Assembly (NCBI GenBank): GCA_003218615.1
Contig: QHOD01000259.1
Location: forward strand, 1-5,428
Reading direction: 5' to 3'
From: Verrucomicrobiota bacterium
GTDB lineage: Bacteria > Verrucomicrobiota > Verrucomicrobiia > Chthoniobacterales > UBA10450
Length of the DNA: 5,428 nucleotides
Of the stretch, positions 3,925 to 5,428 are shown piece by piece. Position 1 is the first letter of the stretch; each line of letters starts with the position of its first letter. The position numbers were made by a program, and so were the translations under genes. The notes below the pieces were generated by a model that saw nothing but the letters and a program-made list of their open reading frames with translations, did not search any database and had not been told where the DNA came from.

Positions 3925-5428
3925 ATGAGCGAGCGCCGCAAACCATATCCGTTCGACCAGATCGAGCCGAAATGGCGGAAAATCTGGGAAGAGCGCCAGC
4001 TTTTTCACGCGCCAAATCCAGGCGAGAAAAATTTCGATCGCTCGAAACCGAAATTTTATATCCTCGACATGTTCCCGTACCCGAGCGGCGCGGGCTTGCA
4101 CGTCGGACATCCCGAAGGCTACACCGCCACCGACATCGTCGCGCGTTACAAACGGATGTCCGGCTTCAACGTTCTGCACCCGATGGGCTGGGACGCATTC
4201 GGCCTCCCCGCCGAGCAATATGCAATTAAGAGCGGTCAACACCCCGCGATCACCACGCGCGAGAACGTGGCGAAATTTAAGAAACAGCTCCAACGGATCG
4301 GTTTCTCCTACGATTGGCAGCGGGAGATCAACACCACCGATCCCCGCTACTACAAGTGGACGCAGTGGATTTTTCTCCAGATTTACAATTCCTGGTTCAA
4401 TCCGGCAACCAACAAGACCGAGCCGATTTCAACCTATCGCGGAGCTGATCCCGATCGCGTTCGGCTCGCTTACGTCGCTGAGGTTCCGGTCAATTGGTGT
4501 CCTGAACTCGGCACCGTTTTAGCGAATGAGGAAGTTGTCGATGGTAAGAGCGAGGTCGGTGGTTTCCCAGTCGTGCGCCGGCCGATGCGGCAATGGATGC
4601 TTCGCATCACGGCGTATGCCGAGCGATTGCTGAACGAGTTGGAGGGACTCGATTGGCCGGAAGGAATTAAATTGCTCCAGCGCAATTGGATCGGAAAAAG
4701 TGAAGGCGCCGAGATCGATTTCAACATCGACAATCACCAGGAAAAAATTCGCGTATTCACGACGCGTCCCGACACGCTTTACGGCGGGACGTTCTTGGTC
4801 CTCGCACCCGAACATTCACTTGTCGATTTGATCGTCACTGAAGAGCAATGGCCGGCGGTGCGCGAATATCGCGAGCGGACCGCGCGTAAAAGCGAACTCG
4901 ACCGCACTGATCTCGCGAAAGAGAAAACAGGCGTCTTCACTGGCGCATTCGCGATCAATCCCGCAAATAACGAGAAGATTCCGATCTGGATCGCTGATTA
5001 TGTGCTCCTTGGTTACGGGACCGGCGCGATCGGAGGCGTGCCAGCACACGACGAGCGCGATCTGGAATTTGCGAAAAAATTCGACCTGCCGATTGTCGCT
5101 GTTGTTCAGCCGACGAAAGATGAACCGGCAATTGGATTCACTGGCGATGGAATCGCAATCAATTCGCCGATCATCAACGGCCTAACGAGCGCTGAAGCGA
5201 GAAAGAAAATCACGGCGTGGCTGGAAGAACGCAGCCATGGAAAAGGCGCGATCAATTACAAACTCCGAGATTGGCTGTTCTCGCGTCAGCGATATTGGGG
5301 CGAACCGTTCCCGATTATTTGGGAAGGTAGGAAACATCGGGCCTTGAACGAAAACGAACTGCCAGTTGTGCCGCCGCCACTCGATGATTACAAGCCAACC
5401 GGGACAGGCGAACCGCCGCTGGCGAAAG
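3925..5428 (+). CDS. leuS: Leucyl-tRNA synthetase, 3' partial (class I, with editing domain)
   Basis: LeuRS charges tRNA-Leu with leucine and hydrolyses mischarged products through its CP1 editing domain. The window holds the first 501 codons of what is usually 820-960; the KMSKS loop, anticodon-binding and C-terminal domains lie beyond the edge. The start ATG is fixed by an in-frame TAA at 3919-3921, just upstream. Visible motifs are DMFPYPSGAGLHVGHPEGYT with the HIGH-type HVGH at 59-62, HPMGWDAFGLPAEQYA, VPVNWCPELGTVLANEE (188-204), MRQWMLRITAYAERLL, QRNWIGKSEGAEIDF, the editing-site TTRPDT (279-284), GYGTGAIGGVPAHDERD (to 379) and LRDWLFSRQRYWGEP (447-461). The zinc-knuckle cysteines seen in E. 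coli after VIDG are absent (VDGKSEVGGFPV), as in many LeuRS. The segment NSWFNPATNKTEPISTYRGA (155-174) is longer than the E. coli equivalent. Residue 370 is Gly where Met is usual in the GAxM(A/G)VPxHD editing motif. There is no Shine-Dalgarno sequence; a repeat abuts the start. Confidence 0.97.
   Translation, partial: MSERRKPYPFDQIEPKWRKIWEERQLFHAPNPGEKNFDRSKPKFYILDMFPYPSGAGLHVGHPEGYTATDIVARYKRMSGFNVLHPMGWDAFGLPAEQYAIKSGQHPAITTRENVAKFKKQLQRIGFSYDWQREINTTDPRYYKWTQWIFLQIYNSWFNPATNKTEPISTYRGADPDRVRLAYVAEVPVNWCPELGTVLANEEVVDGKSEVGGFPVVRRPMRQWMLRITAYAERLLNELEGLDWPEGIKLLQRNWIGKSEGAEIDFNIDNHQEKIRVFTTRPDTLYGGTFLVLAPEHSLVDLIVTEEQWPAVREYRERTARKSELDRTDLAKEKTGVFTGAFAINPANNEKIPIWIADYVLLGYGTGAIGGVPAHDERDLEFAKKFDLPIVAVVQPTKDEPAIGFTGDGIAINSPIINGLTSAEARKKITAWLEERSHGKGAINYKLRDWLFSRQRYWGEPFPIIWEGRKHRALNENELPVVPPPLDDYKPTGTGEPPLAK

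Noticed and set aside
3879..4293. Open frames on both strands over the leuS start (including one reading FVFIRVHSWL)
   Set aside because: Their first part is translated repeat and the rest is out-of-frame leuS.

Overview
The window reads as ordinary chromosome from a Gram-negative bacterium with an outer membrane, moderately GC-rich. It is probably a member of Verrucomicrobiota or a close relative. That placement is inference. It rests on a TonB-ExbB-ExbD energy-transduction operon (so there is an outer membrane), a LeuRS of the type lacking a Cys zinc knuckle, starts without Shine-Dalgarno sequences, and a dispersed-repeat style (10-nt units of the ATTCGTG type) that I associate with such genomes. 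No plasmid, phage, transposase, CRISPR or defence gene is visible.

Layout. (1) Bases 2-559, plus strand: the 3' part of a fumarylacetoacetate hydrolase (FAH) superfamily gene, cut by the left edge. (2) A gap of about 200 bases, then a compact plus-strand operon at 757-3300: exbB, exbD, tonB and a second exbD, with gaps of only 9, 9 and 18 bases. A GC-only hairpin followed by six T lies over the exbD stop codon, just before tonB. (3) The second exbD runs 156 bases into the 3' end of a convergent minus-strand gene, rdgB/HAM1 (3145-3795), which encodes the inosine/xanthosine triphosphate pyrophosphatase. (4) A 129-base divergent intergenic region (3796-3924) carries an imperfect repeat of 10-nt units. 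(5) From 3925 to the right edge, plus strand: the first 501 codons of leuS (leucyl-tRNA synthetase), cut before the KMSKS loop.

How the genes fit together. ExbB and ExbD form the inner-membrane proton channel. TonB spans the periplasm and passes the energy to TonB-dependent outer-membrane receptors. Two ExbD paralogues with almost identical membrane segments and divergent periplasmic domains flank tonB, so the motor may contain mixed ExbD dimers or two alternative forms. RdgB (nucleotide-pool cleaning), LeuRS (translation) and the FAH-family enzyme (small-molecule catabolism) are housekeeping neighbours with no evident link to the Ton system.

I see no strong evidence of a wholly new system. 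The points most worth a second look are the second ExbD's non-standard C-terminus encoded antisense to rdgB, the terminator-like hairpin inside the ton operon, the extra segment in RdgB, and the 10-nt-unit repeat before leuS.
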